A stretch of 40,392 nt of DNA from an uncultured Bacteroidota bacterium (lineage in GTDB: Bacteria; Bacteroidota; Bacteroidia; AKYH767-A; JABDAW01). Each line of letters starts with the position of its first letter. Position 1 is the first letter of the stretch. The notes beneath the pieces were generated by a model that saw only the letters and a list, made by a program, of their open reading frames with translations, did not search any database and was not told where the DNA came from. Shown piece by piece: positions 1-8,009 of the stretch. Where the stretch lies: NCBI GenBank assembly GCA_903911135.1, contig CAIWCG010000033.1:1-40392 (forward strand), written 5' to 3'. The position numbers were made by a program, and so were the translations under genes.

Positions 1-111
1 CAGCGGCTACAGCGGATAGCGGGACGTACATGGGACGAGAAGGAACCATAGGCTCCTAAAGAGAATTATAAATTATAAGTTATGAATTATAAATGGGCGG
101 GAAGAGGCTGC
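1..111 (-). repeat. Dispersed 3'-end repeat, copy A (partial)
   Basis: Truncated by the window edge. Read on the minus strand it follows the folA stop: a pyrimidine-rich stretch, tandem AATT-containing motifs, GGAGCCTATGG, then the shared core GTCCCGCTATCCGCTGTAG. The same order occurs at 5077-5317 and 40159-40392, and a shorter form at 4573-4705. It has the same orientation as the preceding gene. Confidence 0.85.
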
Positions 112-114
112 CAT

Positions 115-597
115 TTATTTTCTGACGTACACCTTGAAGGAGTAATCGTAGGGATTCTTTTCGTCCTTCTGGTGGGTTTCTTCGCTGCTTAGGGTCCATT
201 GGCAGGTATCTATTTCGGGGAAATATACCTCGCCATCCAAGGTGATGTCGATGTCGGTTACGTAAAGTTTGTCGGCCATGTTCATGGCTTGGCCGAAGAC
301 CTCGCCACCGCCAAGAATAAACACTTCGTCGGCAGTTACCTGCTTGAGCGCCTGCTCCAAGGAGGCCTCGATGGTCACCCCATCGGCATGGAAATCCTGC
401 TGTCGCGTGATGACGATGTTCGTCCTGTTCGGCAGGGGCTTGCCCACCGATTCATAGGTCTTTCGTCCCATGATGACGGTATGGCCAGTGGTCACTTTCT
501 TGAAGTATTTCAGGTCGGCAGGCATATGCCAGGGCAACTGGTTGTGCACGCCTATCACATTGTTTCTCGACTTGGCTACGATGATGGAAATGGTCAT
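115..597 (-). CDS. folA: Dihydrofolate reductase
   Basis: Reduces dihydrofolate to tetrahydrofolate with NADPH, regenerating the folate that thymidylate synthase oxidises. The 160 residues match the usual family length. Visible motifs are the N-terminal ISIIVAKSRNNVIG, LPWHMPADLKYFK with the substrate-binding acidic region, the cofactor motif GRKTYES, and FILGGGEVF near residue 95. The gene starts 3 bases after the thyA stop on the same strand, so the two are almost certainly co-transcribed. The minus-strand 3' end runs straight into dispersed repeat copy A. Confidence 0.97.
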   Translation of the reverse strand: MTISIIVAKSRNNVIGVHNQLPWHMPADLKYFKKVTTGHTVIMGRKTYESVGKPLPNRTNIVITRQQDFHADGVTIEASLEQALKQVTADEVFILGGGEVFGQAMNMADKLYVTDIDITLDGEVYFPEIDTCQWTLSSEETHQKDEKNPYDYSFKVYVRK

Positions 598-600
598 GGG

Positions 601-1395
601 TTATATGGCTATGGGTGCTTTTATCAATGGATGCGGGTCGTAATTTTCTACCTGGAAGTCCTCAAACTGGAAGTCGAAGATGTTTTTCACGTCAGGGTTT
701 ATCTTCATGGTAGGCAAGGGTTTTGGAGTGCGGCTCATTTGCAGTTTCACCTGATCCATGTGGTTGAGATATATGTGCGCATCGCCAAAAGTATGGATGA
801 ACTCGCCATATTTCAGCCCGCAAACCTGTGCTATCATCATGGTGAACAAGGCATAGCTGGCGATATTGAAAGGCACTCCAAGGAAAATATCTGCACTTCG
901 CTGATAAAGTTGGCAGGACAACGTTCCATTGGAAACATAAAACTGAAACAAGATGTGGCAGGGCGGCAAGGCCATCTTTTCTATCTCGCCCACATTCCAG
1001 GCGGTAACGAGATGCCGTCTGGAATCAGGATTCTTCTTGATTTGCTCTATCAGGGTGGAGATTTGGTCTATCTTTCGGCCATCGGAGGTATCCCAAGAGC
1101 GCCATTGGTGGCCATAAACGGGACCAAGATTCCCGTCTTTATCAGCCCATTCATTCCAGATGGATACGCCGTTGTCATTTAGGTATTTGATGTTGGTATC
1201 GCCTTTCAGAAACCACAGCAATTCATGAATGATGGATTTGGTATGGAGTTTTTTGGTGGTCAACAATGGAAATCCGGCATTCAAATCAAACCGCATCTGA
1301 TAACCGAAAACGCTGATGGTTCCGGTACCTGTTCGGTCTGATTTTTCAACCCCTGTTCGGGTAACGTGGTCTAACAAGTCTAAATATTGCTTCAT
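601..1395 (-). CDS. thyA: Thymidylate synthase
   Basis: Methylates dUMP to dTMP using methylene-tetrahydrofolate. At 264 residues it has the length of the E. coli-type ThyA. Diagnostic segments are [20 protein letters not shown] at the N-terminus, the catalytic cysteine in [33 protein letters not shown] (dUMP binding) and the C-terminal IKAPIAI. It lies between an unknown gene (20-base gap) and folA (3-base gap) in one minus-strand operon. The thyA-folA pairing is common and links dTMP production to folate recycling. Confidence 0.98.
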   Translation of the reverse strand: MKQYLDLLDHVTRTGVEKSDRTGTGTISVFGYQMRFDLNAGFPLLTTKKLHTKSIIHELLWFLKGDTNIKYLNDNGVSIWNEWADKDGNLGPVYGHQWRSWDTSDGRKIDQISTLIEQIKKNPDSRRHLVTAWNVGEIEKMALPPCHILFQFYVSNGTLSCQLYQRSADIFLGVPFNIASYALFTMMIAQVCGLKYGEFIHTFGDAHIYLNHMDQVKLQMSRTPKPLPTMKINPDVKNIFDFQFEDFQVENYDPHPLIKAPIAI

Positions 1396-1415
1396 TGGGC
1401 AAAAATAATTAAAAT

Positions 1416-1934
1416 TTATATTTCAGATGTTCCTTCACGCATGGCAATGATGGTTTGATTGAGCGAATGCATCATCATATAAAACCCGGCGTGCAGACTG
1501 ATGTATTGCTCTTCCGTCAATTGCTCAAATTCCTTATCGTATTCTATCATCAGATTGACCAAATCAAAAAGGACATCCTGTCTTAATTTCCTTTTGGCAG
1601 CCCTTTGTATGCTATTCAAATTATGATTTTTTACATCGTATTTTATCATGTCAATCCAATTTGCAATCGTCCCTTCATTGAATTGTCGGGTTATTAACGG
1701 AATATCACCATAAAACCGATAATAACAAACCATTATCATCATGTAGATTTTATAGATGGAAAGAAAAATCTTGGCATCCAGACTGCCAAAGCCATAACTG
1801 TAAACCATGCCATAAAGGTCGGGTTGCATCTCCGCTTGTCTTTTGCCAAACTCATCCAATTGCTCCTTGTTAAGCCCTCCGATGAACTCCACGAAAAAAT
1901 CAAACTCATCCTTGGTAATCTGTTCCAATATCAT
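1416..1934 (-). CDS. Hypothetical protein, first gene of the thyA-folA operon
   Basis: I do not recognise this 172-residue protein. It has no signal peptide. It is rich in aromatic residues and Met, with a helical look, a hydrophobic stretch around residues 60-72 ([17 protein letters not shown]) and acidic ends, so it is probably a soluble all-helical protein. It is placed in the operon by the 20-base gap to thyA. The start is supported by a perfect TAAGTTTG box only 4 bases upstream of the ATG, which predicts a leaderless transcript. A short 21-bp array (1991-2074) lies about 57 bases upstream. Confidence 0.8.
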   Translation of the reverse strand: MILEQITKDEFDFFVEFIGGLNKEQLDEFGKRQAEMQPDLYGMVYSYGFGSLDAKIFLSIYKIYMMIMVCYYRFYGDIPLITRQFNEGTIANWIDMIKYDVKNHNLNSIQRAAKRKLRQDVLFDLVNLMIEYDKEFEQLTEEQYISLHAGFYMMMHSLNQTIIAMREGTSEI

Positions 1935-1938
1935 CCTG

Positions 1939-1946
1939 CAAACTTA
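1939..1946 (-). promoter_or_regulatory. Bacteroidota -7 box (TAAGTTTG) for the thyA operon
   Basis: A perfect match to TAnnTTTG on the minus strand, ending 4 bases before the ATG at 1934. Transcription would start at or within a few bases of the start codon, leaving no room for a ribosome binding site. Confidence 0.6.
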
Positions 1947-1990
1947 TTAAAAAGGCAGGCAGTAAAGAATTTCCTCCATTATCTAGCCTT

Positions 1991-2074
1991 GGAACTGTCA
2001 TTTCCAGGCTTGGAACCGCTCGCTCCTTATCGGGAAATGGTGTTTCCCAATCTGGAAATTAATAGTAACTCCCT
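1991..2074. repeat. 21-bp tandem array, 4 units (GGAA...TTCC type)
   Basis: GGAA recurs at 1991, 2012, 2033 and 2054, exactly 21 bases apart. Units 1 and 3 are palindromic: GGAA-N7-TTCC, and GGGAA with TTCCC. Unit 2 is imperfect and unit 4 is decayed. It is the shortest of the six 21/42-bp arrays in the window and lies in the intergenic space upstream of the thyA operon. Confidence 0.65.
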
Positions 2075-2125
2075 AAATACTTGAAAAAGGCATAAAAAAA
2101 TCAAAGCATCAATTCAATAATTCCC

Positions 2126-2746
2126 TTATTTCGAATAAGGCATCATGAAATTGCTGACCTTATTCAAATCCCTAACCTTGGCAAGATACTCGCCAACATT
2201 GAAATCCAAGGCGATGGAATTGATGGAAGCAGGATTTTTTGCATTACCAAACGCCCTGCAAAGGCGAATGCCGATGGAACTCTTTCCCACCCAGGTCCGC
2301 ATGCCTGCAGTAGCAATGACCCGCTGCTGCAACTGGTTGTGGATATAGGTGAAATCGTAACCAGCACCTGCAAAGAAACCGGCATAGCTATAAAAATCCT
2401 TGCTTGACAAATGCCCAATGTTCCCTTGAATGAACAATGGCAAATCGGAATAGAAGTACTTCATCGAATCCGTCGAAAGCCGAACGTGATAACCTGCAGC
2501 CATTTGCGAATTCAATGAAATGGAAAGGTCGGAATAACGGAGCGTCAAATCCATCTGAGGTGAATAATTGATGGCAAAAACATTTTCGCTATTGCCGTTG
2601 TATGGATAGCTGTACCAGCCCAAACCCCAGGCACTATGCCATCGCTTTGCAAACTGAAAGCCTCGGCTCACATCGCCTTTATAGCTTTGGGCATCTGCGC
2701 TTATTGCAACAAATAAAATGAAGATGAGAACCAATAATTTTTTCAT
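2126..2746 (-). CDS. Hypothetical secreted / outer-membrane protein
   Basis: 206 residues. The start at 2746 is chosen because it places a clean signal peptide (MKKLLVLIFILFVAISADA, then QSYKG) at the N-terminus; the frame is open further upstream but that would bury it. The mature part alternates hydrophobic and polar residues and is rich in Tyr, Gly and Ser (for example GFFAGAGYDFTYI), as in small outer-membrane beta-barrels. No catalytic motif is visible. The stop codon sits inside a palindrome, CCTTATT-TCG-AATAAGG (2124-2140). The gene is transcribed divergently from the ybjQ-like gene. Confidence 0.8.
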   Translation of the reverse strand: MKKLLVLIFILFVAISADAQSYKGDVSRGFQFAKRWHSAWGLGWYSYPYNGNSENVFAINYSPQMDLTLRYSDLSISLNSQMAAGYHVRLSTDSMKYFYSDLPLFIQGNIGHLSSKDFYSYAGFFAGAGYDFTYIHNQLQQRVIATAGMRTWVGKSSIGIRLCRAFGNAKNPASINSIALDFNVGEYLAKVRDLNKVSNFMMPYSK

Positions 2747-2833
2747 GTTTGATAATTTTAATGCTGCAAATATGAAACATTGGAAAGAATTTATAGACAT
2801 TTAGTATTTTTACGCCGCTAAAAACATAAAATC

Positions 2834-3163
2834 ATGGACAAATCAATGGTCACCACTTCCTTCTCGCTCGAAGGATATCGAGTGGTTAAAAACATAGGCG
2901 TAGTAAGGGGAATAACCGTGCGATCGAGAAACGCCATTGCAAATATTGGCGCCAGCATCCAGTCGCTGTTCGGAGGAAACATATCCCTCTACACCGAACT
3001 TTGCGAGAAAGCACGTGAAGAAGCATTTGAATTATTGCTGCAGCATGCACAAGATTCAGGAGCCAACGCCATCATTGGGATGAGATATGATGCCAATGAG
3101 GTGAGTCCAGGCATAACAGAAGTGCTGGCATACGGAACGGCATTGGTAGTGGAAAAAATTTAA
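2834..3163 (+). CDS. YbjQ / UPF0145 family protein
   Basis: 109 residues spanning one YbjQ_1-type domain: VTTSFSLEGYRVVKNIGVV, then the characteristic VRGITVRSRN, a helical middle with LCEKAREEAFELLLQHA, and the typical GANAIIGMRYD followed by a beta strand ending in YGTALVVEKI. The family forms homopentamers. Its function is not firmly established, though it has been annotated as heavy-metal binding. It starts a plus-strand run with a secreted protein (18-base gap) and the epimerase. A near-match to the -7 box, TATTTTTA, lies shortly upstream. Confidence 0.93.
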   Translation: MDKSMVTTSFSLEGYRVVKNIGVVRGITVRSRNAIANIGASIQSLFGGNISLYTELCEKAREEAFELLLQHAQDSGANAIIGMRYDANEVSPGITEVLAYGTALVVEKI

Positions 3164-3181
3164 ACATCAATTAATAATTAT

Positions 3182-3973
3182 ATGAAGAGATTAATAATCG
3201 TTGCATTCCTGATCGGCTTTATCAAGCTTGAAGCTGCCGAATTGAAGTTGGAAGGTTTTTATCAGGGAAAAAATCTGTATGTCATCAACCCCTTCTCCGA
3301 TTTGACGAACACCAGTTTCTGTGTCACCGAGGTGATAGTGAACGGAACCGCCACCAGAGATGAGATACAATCAAGCTCTTTCGAGATAGACTTGGCAGCG
3401 CTAAACCTAAAGCAAGGCGAAAAGCTGACCGTAAGGGTAGGATACAAAGAAGGCTGCAAACCCAAGGTGGTAAATCCTGAAGTGCTGCAACCCACTGCCT
3501 CTTTCGTCATCATTTCCATCAAGGCCGATGCCACTACGCTGAAATGGTCCACGAGAAATGAGATGGGTTCCTTACCTTTTATAGTCGAGGAATTCCGCTG
3601 GAACAGTTGGAGAAAGATTGATGAAGTGCCTGGCTTGGGAACCCCCGAAAAAGCCAGCTACGATGTGTCAATAAGCCCACATTCCGGCATCAACAAATAC
3701 CGTATATCCCAGGTGGACTATACCAAGAAACCAGTATATTCAAAAAAACAAGGGCAATACATCACACCTGCCAATATCCCTGAAGTTACCTACACGGTAG
3801 CCGACAAGGGAACCAAAATCAAGTTCAGCGCCATCACGGTATATCAGATTTATGACGGCACAGGCAAGTTCATCAAGGAAGGAACCGACAAGGAAGCCGA
3901 CATATCGGACTTAGAGAAAGGTAAATATCATCTCTACTATGATGATAAGACCGAGGACTTCACCAAGAAATAA
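3182..3973 (+). CDS. Hypothetical secreted protein, possible T9SS-type C-terminus
   Basis: 263 residues with a signal peptide (MKRLIIVAFLIGFIKLEAA). The body looks beta-rich. Residues about 105-185 (SIKADATTLKWSTRNE...VPGLGTPEKASYDV...NKYRISQVDY) resemble the beta-sandwich that often precedes T9SS sorting domains. The C-terminal 60 residues (VYQIYDGTGKFIKEG, then DISDLEKGKYHLYY and a Lys-rich end) follow the pattern of a type A sorting signal, but this is inferred from pattern only. It lies 18 bases after the ybjQ-like gene and 3 bases before the epimerase gene. Confidence 0.82.
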   Translation: MKRLIIVAFLIGFIKLEAAELKLEGFYQGKNLYVINPFSDLTNTSFCVTEVIVNGTATRDEIQSSSFEIDLAALNLKQGEKLTVRVGYKEGCKPKVVNPEVLQPTASFVIISIKADATTLKWSTRNEMGSLPFIVEEFRWNSWRKIDEVPGLGTPEKASYDVSISPHSGINKYRISQVDYTKKPVYSKKQGQYITPANIPEVTYTVADKGTKIKFSAITVYQIYDGTGKFIKEGTDKEADISDLEKGKYHLYYDDKTEDFTKK

Positions 3974-3976
3974 ACA

Positions 3977-4381
3977 TTGGAAAAGATAGAGCATATAGGC
4001 ATAGCCGTTTCCGACCTGGAGGCCTCGAACAAGCTGTTTGCCGCCCTGTTCGGGCAGGCACACTACAAGATGGAGGAAGTAGCTGCCGAAGGCGTCAGCA
4101 CTTCGTTCTTCAAGATGGGCGAAAGCAAGATAGAACTCCTCGAGGCCACCAATCCTGATAGCCCCATAGCAAAATTCATTGCCAAAAAAGGTGAAGGCAT
4201 CCATCACATTGCCTACCTTGTGAAAGACATCAAAGCCGAAATGAGGCGCCTTGCCAACGAAGGATTCACCCTACTGTCGGAGGAGCCGAAACTTGGTGCC
4301 GACAACAAGCTGGTATGTTTCTTGCACCCAAAAACCACCAACGGCGTATTGATAGAACTCTGCCAAGAGCGAGAAATTTAG
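3977..4381 (+). CDS. mce: Methylmalonyl-CoA epimerase
   Basis: Interconverts (R)- and (S)-methylmalonyl-CoA in the propionyl-CoA/succinyl-CoA route. The 134 residues form a vicinal-oxygen-chelate (glyoxalase-like) fold. Typical metal ligands are present: His in IEHIGIAVSDLE, His in GEGIHHIAYLVKDI, and the C-terminal Glu in GVLIELCQ. The start is TTG, because no ATG or GTG in frame would preserve the first beta strand. It begins 3 bases after the previous stop, so it is probably translationally coupled. Confidence 0.95.
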   Translation: MEKIEHIGIAVSDLEASNKLFAALFGQAHYKMEEVAAEGVSTSFFKMGESKIELLEATNPDSPIAKFIAKKGEGIHHIAYLVKDIKAEMRRLANEGFTLLSEEPKLGADNKLVCFLHPKTTNGVLIELCQEREI

Positions 4382-4412
4382 CCCAACCATATTCCAATTC
4401 CATAATCTTTTT

Positions 4413-4420
4413 TAAATTTG
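4413..4420 (+). promoter_or_regulatory. Bacteroidota -7 box (TAAATTTG) for the tRNA
   Basis: A perfect TAnnTTTG match, 25 bases before the mature tRNA 5' end. This would give a short pre-tRNA leader. A clear -33 TTTG is not visible. Confidence 0.5.
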
Positions 4421-4445
4421 CGCACTTTTTAGCGAATAAGAAGCC

Positions 4446-4522
4446 GGGCCCATAGCTCAGTTGGTTAGAGTAGATGACTCATAATCATTTGGTCCTTGGT
4501 TCGAGCCCAAGTGGGCCCACCA
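4446..4522 (+). tRNA. tRNA with CAT anticodon (Met elongator or Ile2)
   Basis: 77 bases that fold into a full cloverleaf: acceptor GGGCCCA with TGGGCCC, D stem GCTC/GAGT, anticodon stem GATGA/TCATT with loop CTCATAA, T stem CTTGG/CCAAG, and an encoded CCA. The anticodon is CAT. It is not the initiator, because position 1-72 is a normal G-C pair and the three consecutive G-C pairs of an initiator anticodon stem are missing. C4-G69 and C5-G68 are pairs found in substrates of the lysidine synthase TilS, so it may decode AUA as tRNA-Ile2. Elongator Met remains possible. Confidence 0.95.
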
Positions 4523-4524
4523 AT

Positions 4525-4563
4525 AAAAAGGAGAATCTGTTTCAAGAACATTTTCTCCTTTTT
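4525..4563 (+). terminator. Rho-independent terminator after the tRNA
   Basis: The arm AAAAAGGAGAA (4525-4535) pairs with TTCTCCTTTTT (4553-4563), followed by more T residues. Confidence 0.8.
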
Positions 4564-4572
4564 TTCATTTTA

Positions 4573-4705
4573 GGAGCCTATGGTTTCTTCTCGTATCATG
4601 GCCAGTCCCGCTATCCGCTGTAGCCGCTGCATCCCCAAATCCGAAACAAGGCAGCGGGCTGCCGCTACTATCGGGGCTATGCTTTGACGGCAGGTTGCTT
4701 CGAAA
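4573..4705 (+). repeat. Dispersed 3'-end repeat, copy B
   Basis: Starts with GGAGCCTATGG, contains the shared core CCCGCTATCCGCTGTAGCC and ends with ATGCTTTGACGGCAGGTTGC. The inner CCGCTGC and GCAGCGG can pair as a stem. Unlike copies C and D it diverges after the TCGAAA that follows GGTTGC, and it lacks the AATT-rich lead-in. It lies directly after the tRNA terminator in the tRNA's orientation and forms an inverted pair with copy C across the 42-bp array. Confidence 0.85.
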
Positions 4706-4803
4706 CAGCTTTTAAAAATAGAATGTTCTATTCAAGGATGAAGAATTAATCAGTAGTTAAGTCGAATCGAATATTATATAAGGTGATTTTCTGATTTTTT
4801 TAT

Positions 4804-5037
4804 GCCATTCTCTTACTAGAGAATGGCTTAATCCACGCAGATTAGGCCGCTCTCTTACCAGAGGATGGCATAAACTACGCAGATTAAGCCATCCTCTTAC
4901 CAGAGAATGGCATAAACTACGCAAATTAGGCCGCTCTCTTACCAGAGAATGGCATAAACTACGCAGATTAGGCCGCTCTCTTATTAGAGAATGGCATAAA
5001 CCAGACAGATTATGCCATTCTCTAATAAGAGAATTGT
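4804..5037. repeat. 42-bp tandem array, 6 copies, of two alternating 21-bp halves
   Basis: Palindrome cores begin at 4805, 4847, 4889, 4931, 4973 and 5015, exactly 42 bases apart. Half one is of the type ATTCTCT-TACT-AGAGAAT flanked by GCC and GGC. Half two is of the type CATAAACTACGCAGATTAG. Units differ by scattered substitutions (ATTCTC, GCTCTC or ATCCTC arms). All parts of the unit are conserved, so this is not a CRISPR array. No ORF of convincing quality crosses the 4.6-5.3 kb island. Confidence 0.9.
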
Positions 5038-5076
5038 TAAAATTTTAACTTTTATAGCGTGGAAATGAAATGATAA

Positions 5077-5317
5077 CTGGAAATCTGACCTTTAATGTAG
5101 GTTATTTACATAAGCTGAAAGTCCTTTCGAGGCAACCTGCCGTCAAAGCATAGCCCCGATAGTAGCGGCAGCCCGCTGCTTGGTGTCGGAAATGGGGAGC
5201 AGCGGCTACAGCGGATAGCGGGACTGGCCATGATACGAGATGGAACCATAGGCTCCAAAAAAGAATTAGGAATTAGGAATTAAAAATTAGGAGTGGAATG
5301 GGGAGTGAGACGGGGAT
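5077..5317 (-). repeat. Dispersed 3'-end repeat, copy C (full length)
   Basis: The most complete copy. Read on the minus strand from the glycosylasparaginase stop it has a pyrimidine-rich lead, AATT tandem motifs, GGAGCCTATGG, the core, ATGCTTTGACGGCAGGTTGC, and a 60-base tail ending in GGTCAGATTTCCAG. The tail is shared with copy D, which runs to the window end. It has the same orientation as the gene it follows. Confidence 0.9.
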
Positions 5318-6301
5318 TTATTTGATGTAGGAATCGGAGTCTATCTTGTTGTTTTCGCCGTTTTGATGGAGTGCATAGGTGAAGCCCTTGTTTATGGAAT
5401 AGGCGCCATGGTCGCCCTGTTTGTTGATGGCGAGGTAGCCTACTTGCATGTTTTTGTAGTCGTATTTCTTTACGATGCGGTGGATGGCTTCCTCTACGGC
5501 TTCTTGTGGGGTTCTGCCGTTTCGCATCAGCTCTACGATGAGGAAGGAGCCGAGGGTTTTCATCACAAATTCGCCCAAGCCGGTGGCGCAGGCACCTCCT
5601 ATTTCATTATCTACATACATGCCTGCCCCGATGATGGGCGAATCGCCAACGCGGCCATGCATCTTGAAAGCCCAGCCACTGGTGGTGCAGGCTCCGGAGA
5701 TGTTGTTCTTGTCGTCGATGGCAAGGATGCCGATGGTGTCATGATTCTTTTCGCCGATTGGGGTGTAGTTGTTCTTTACCTTCCATTCTTCCCAAGCTTT
5801 CTTGGCGTTGTCGGTCAAAAGGTTCTCTTTCTTGAAACCTTGTGCCAAAGCAAACTGCAAGGCACCGTCTCCGCTAAGCATTACATGGGGCGTTTTCTCC
5901 ATCACCTTGCGAGCCACCGAGATGGGATGCATGATGTGTTGCAGAAAGGTCACCGAACCGGCATTGCCGTCCTTGTCCATGATGCAGGCATCGAGGGTCA
6001 CCATTCCATCGCGGTCAGGAAAACCGCCATATCCTACGCTGGTGTCGTTCGGGTCGGCTTCTGGCACCCAAGCGCCTGCCTCTACGGCATCCAGCGAGTT
6101 GCCTGTCTCCTTCATCTTGGCCATGGCAGCTTCGGTTGCCTTTCTGTTGTCCCAAGTGGCTATCACGAGTGGAGATTTGTTGGTATTTGGTGCACGCTTG
6201 GTTGGCTTGCTTTCCTTGTTTGCCCTTAGCAGCGAAGGAAAAAGGAGTCCTGACGCAGCGATGAGGGAAGTTTTCTTGATAAAATCCTTTCTGGTAATCA
6301 T
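5318..6301 (-). CDS. N4-(beta-N-acetylglucosaminyl)-L-asparaginase (glycosylasparaginase)
   Basis: An Ntn-hydrolase that cleaves the GlcNAc-Asn bond of N-glycopeptides. The 327 residues match the length of the Elizabethkingia enzyme. The precursor would self-cleave in NHDTIGILA, making Thr189 the N-terminal nucleophile of the beta chain; GRVGDSPIIGAGMYVDNE and GACATGLGE further on line the active site. The N-terminus (TRKDFIKKTSLIAASGLLF) is a Tat-like signal with Arg-Lys in place of Arg-Arg, so export, probably to the periplasm, is expected. It starts 27 bases after the DUF2779 gene on the same strand. Confidence 0.95.
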   Translation of the reverse strand: MITRKDFIKKTSLIAASGLLFPSLLRANKESKPTKRAPNTNKSPLVIATWDNRKATEAAMAKMKETGNSLDAVEAGAWVPEADPNDTSVGYGGFPDRDGMVTLDACIMDKDGNAGSVTFLQHIMHPISVARKVMEKTPHVMLSGDGALQFALAQGFKKENLLTDNAKKAWEEWKVKNNYTPIGEKNHDTIGILAIDDKNNISGACTTSGWAFKMHGRVGDSPIIGAGMYVDNEIGGACATGLGEFVMKTLGSFLIVELMRNGRTPQEAVEEAIHRIVKKYDYKNMQVGYLAINKQGDHGAYSINKGFTYALHQNGENNKIDSDSYIK

Positions 6302-6328
6302 GTTTTTGAGTTTTATGTGCTGGCGAAT

Positions 6329-7807
6329 TTATAATAATGATTCCAATAGTTCCAGAATCCTGACCATGGCAAGCGTGTCGGTTTTGCAATAGGCAAGGAG
6401 GGCATCACGGGTGTCGGCTATTTTGAACAAATCGGTTTCTGTTTGCAGCGCTTCGAAAGTGTTGCTTGCCATTCCGCCTTCCTTGATGGTCAACTCATCG
6501 TATTTCAAGTCAGGAATCAATGCTGGCAACACCGCCTTCAGGGAATAGGAACCTTTCATGGAAGGAGCATAGTATTGTTTCTTTGCGAAGGGAACGGCCA
6601 AATCCCTTATTCTGGATATTCGTTGCTTCAGTTCATCACGGTATTCGGGGAAGTCCTGCGACAAGTCGTTCATGATTTTCTTTTCGAAGTCTTTGTTGTA
6701 AACGAGAATGTCGCCGGGCTCTTTGGTGTCTTTCAATAATCTTTCGGCGAAGGTTCTTCTGGGGTCCAGTCCTGCTTCGGCAAGAAATTCCTTATGTATC
6801 AATTTGCCGTCAGGAGCCGATTTGTAATGCAGCGAGTATTGAAAGGGGATATGCTCGTATGGATGGGTTCCATCATAAATGGGCACTGCCGGCATGAAGG
6901 ATTCGAAGTCCAAGAAATAGAGCGGATAATGAAGCGAATGGATGAAATCGGTTATTGCCTTCATGTCGATGATGACCTTGTTGTTGTTTATGGCTTCGGC
7001 CTGAATTTTAATGGAGTCGGATAAGTTCATGGTATCAGGAATATCCTTTATCATCATGATTCCTTGATTATACAATTCAAATTGCTTCTTTTTATTGATG
7101 CCTCCAATGTCAAAAATGGAATCAGGAGGAATGTTTTTCCAACAAGTGCCGATAAAGTCGCAGGGATACGGGACATAGCAGTGTTCTCCTATATTTTTTT
7201 CAGGAATGATCTTATCCTTTAATGTTGATTTTGATACCTTTACCTGCTCAATGATATAGGCAGTTTTCTTTTCAATTATCTTCTTGACGGAGGTTTTGAT
7301 GAAGAGTTTGTTTAAGTCTAGTTCTCCATGTTTTATGTATTCACGATTGACATAAACCAACAAGAAGTCGTCCAATTCTAGGCCACTTCCTTTTATAACA
7401 TAGTTCTGTAATGCGGCATCCATCATATAAGTGTCGCTTATGCTTGCTGAACTTTTTACCTCCAATGCCATACATTTCCCTTGTGCTTTAACCAACAGAT
7501 CAACGGCAACCAATATCTCATCAAAGATAAAAGTCGCTTCATAAATTATTTCGTGACCTTCACCTAGTAGTTTTTGAGTTAATAATGCCGATTCCTCATA
7601 TTTAAAAACAGATGCAGGGGTAACATCAACACCTCCTGGATAGAGTTGCCGGGCGAGAATGCCTATGTTAGTGCCTCTATTGAATATCGATTGTTGGAAT
7701 AAACTGACCGGATCCCTTTGTGTATAAAAATTCTTATAGAGATACAAGGATTTCTGGCATTGCACACCTCGCAAAAAGGAAGATTTAGTCAATAAATAGT
7801 TTGCCAT
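6329..7807 (-). CDS. DUF2779-type protein: Cas4/RecB-like nuclease fused to a DEDD exonuclease
   Basis: 492 residues, no signal peptide. The N-terminal half looks like a PD-(D/E)XK nuclease: D103 in AVDLLV, E116 and K118 in ALEVKSS, then DAALQNYVI at the place of the Cas4/RecB Q-motif. One cysteine (C17) plus three late ones (C210, C216, C222 in CYVPYPCDFIGTC) match the Fe-S layout of Cas4 and AddB. The C-terminal half has DnaQ/RNase H-like exonuclease motifs: FLDFESF (D300, E302), YNKDFEKKI (D373) and YCKTDTLAM (Y473, D477). The pattern fits the DUF2779 (TM0106/YprB-like) group, whose role is poorly known. The motif assignments are by eye. Confidence 0.85.
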   Translation of the reverse strand: MANYLLTKSSFLRGVQCQKSLYLYKNFYTQRDPVSLFQQSIFNRGTNIGILARQLYPGGVDVTPASVFKYEESALLTQKLLGEGHEIIYEATFIFDEILVAVDLLVKAQGKCMALEVKSSASISDTYMMDAALQNYVIKGSGLELDDFLLVYVNREYIKHGELDLNKLFIKTSVKKIIEKKTAYIIEQVKVSKSTLKDKIIPEKNIGEHCYVPYPCDFIGTCWKNIPPDSIFDIGGINKKKQFELYNQGIMMIKDIPDTMNLSDSIKIQAEAINNNKVIIDMKAITDFIHSLHYPLYFLDFESFMPAVPIYDGTHPYEHIPFQYSLHYKSAPDGKLIHKEFLAEAGLDPRRTFAERLLKDTKEPGDILVYNKDFEKKIMNDLSQDFPEYRDELKQRISRIRDLAVPFAKKQYYAPSMKGSYSLKAVLPALIPDLKYDELTIKEGGMASNTFEALQTETDLFKIADTRDALLAYCKTDTLAMVRILELLESLL

Positions 7808-7910
7808 TTTTAATTTTTACAAAGGCGAAAATAGCATTTGTTCATTCATTCATGAAATGAGGATGTTTATATGCTATAAATCTTGATTTTTAATGATATA
7901 AGTCATTATT

Positions 7911-7918
7911 TAAACTTG
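7911..7918 (+). promoter_or_regulatory. Probable -7 box (TAAACTTG) for nadA-nadB
   Basis: Seven of eight bases match TAnnTTTG when the two n positions are counted as matches. It is followed by GTGCGCC, the GC-rich context seen after other -7 boxes here. The 5' end would fall just before the ATG at 7926, about 90 bases before the preferred nadA start at 8010. Confidence 0.45.
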
Positions 7919-8009
7919 TGCGCCTATGTTTCTTTGCATACTAATTTTAAGCCAAATGCCAGCATTATCAATTGCCCAGAAGGAACGCTTTATTGAAAGG
8001 TTCATGCAA

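Noticed and set aside
199-1182. Long plus-strand frame opposite folA-thyA
   Set aside because: Shadow of two certain genes; the translation resembles no known protein.
2124-2140. Palindrome CCTTATT-TCG-AATAAGG as terminator
   Set aside because: Short arms, overlaps the stop codon and lacks a clear T run on the minus strand.
4804-5037. CRISPR array
   Set aside because: Spacing is regular, but the whole 42-base unit is conserved, so there are no unique spacers, and no cas genes lie nearby.
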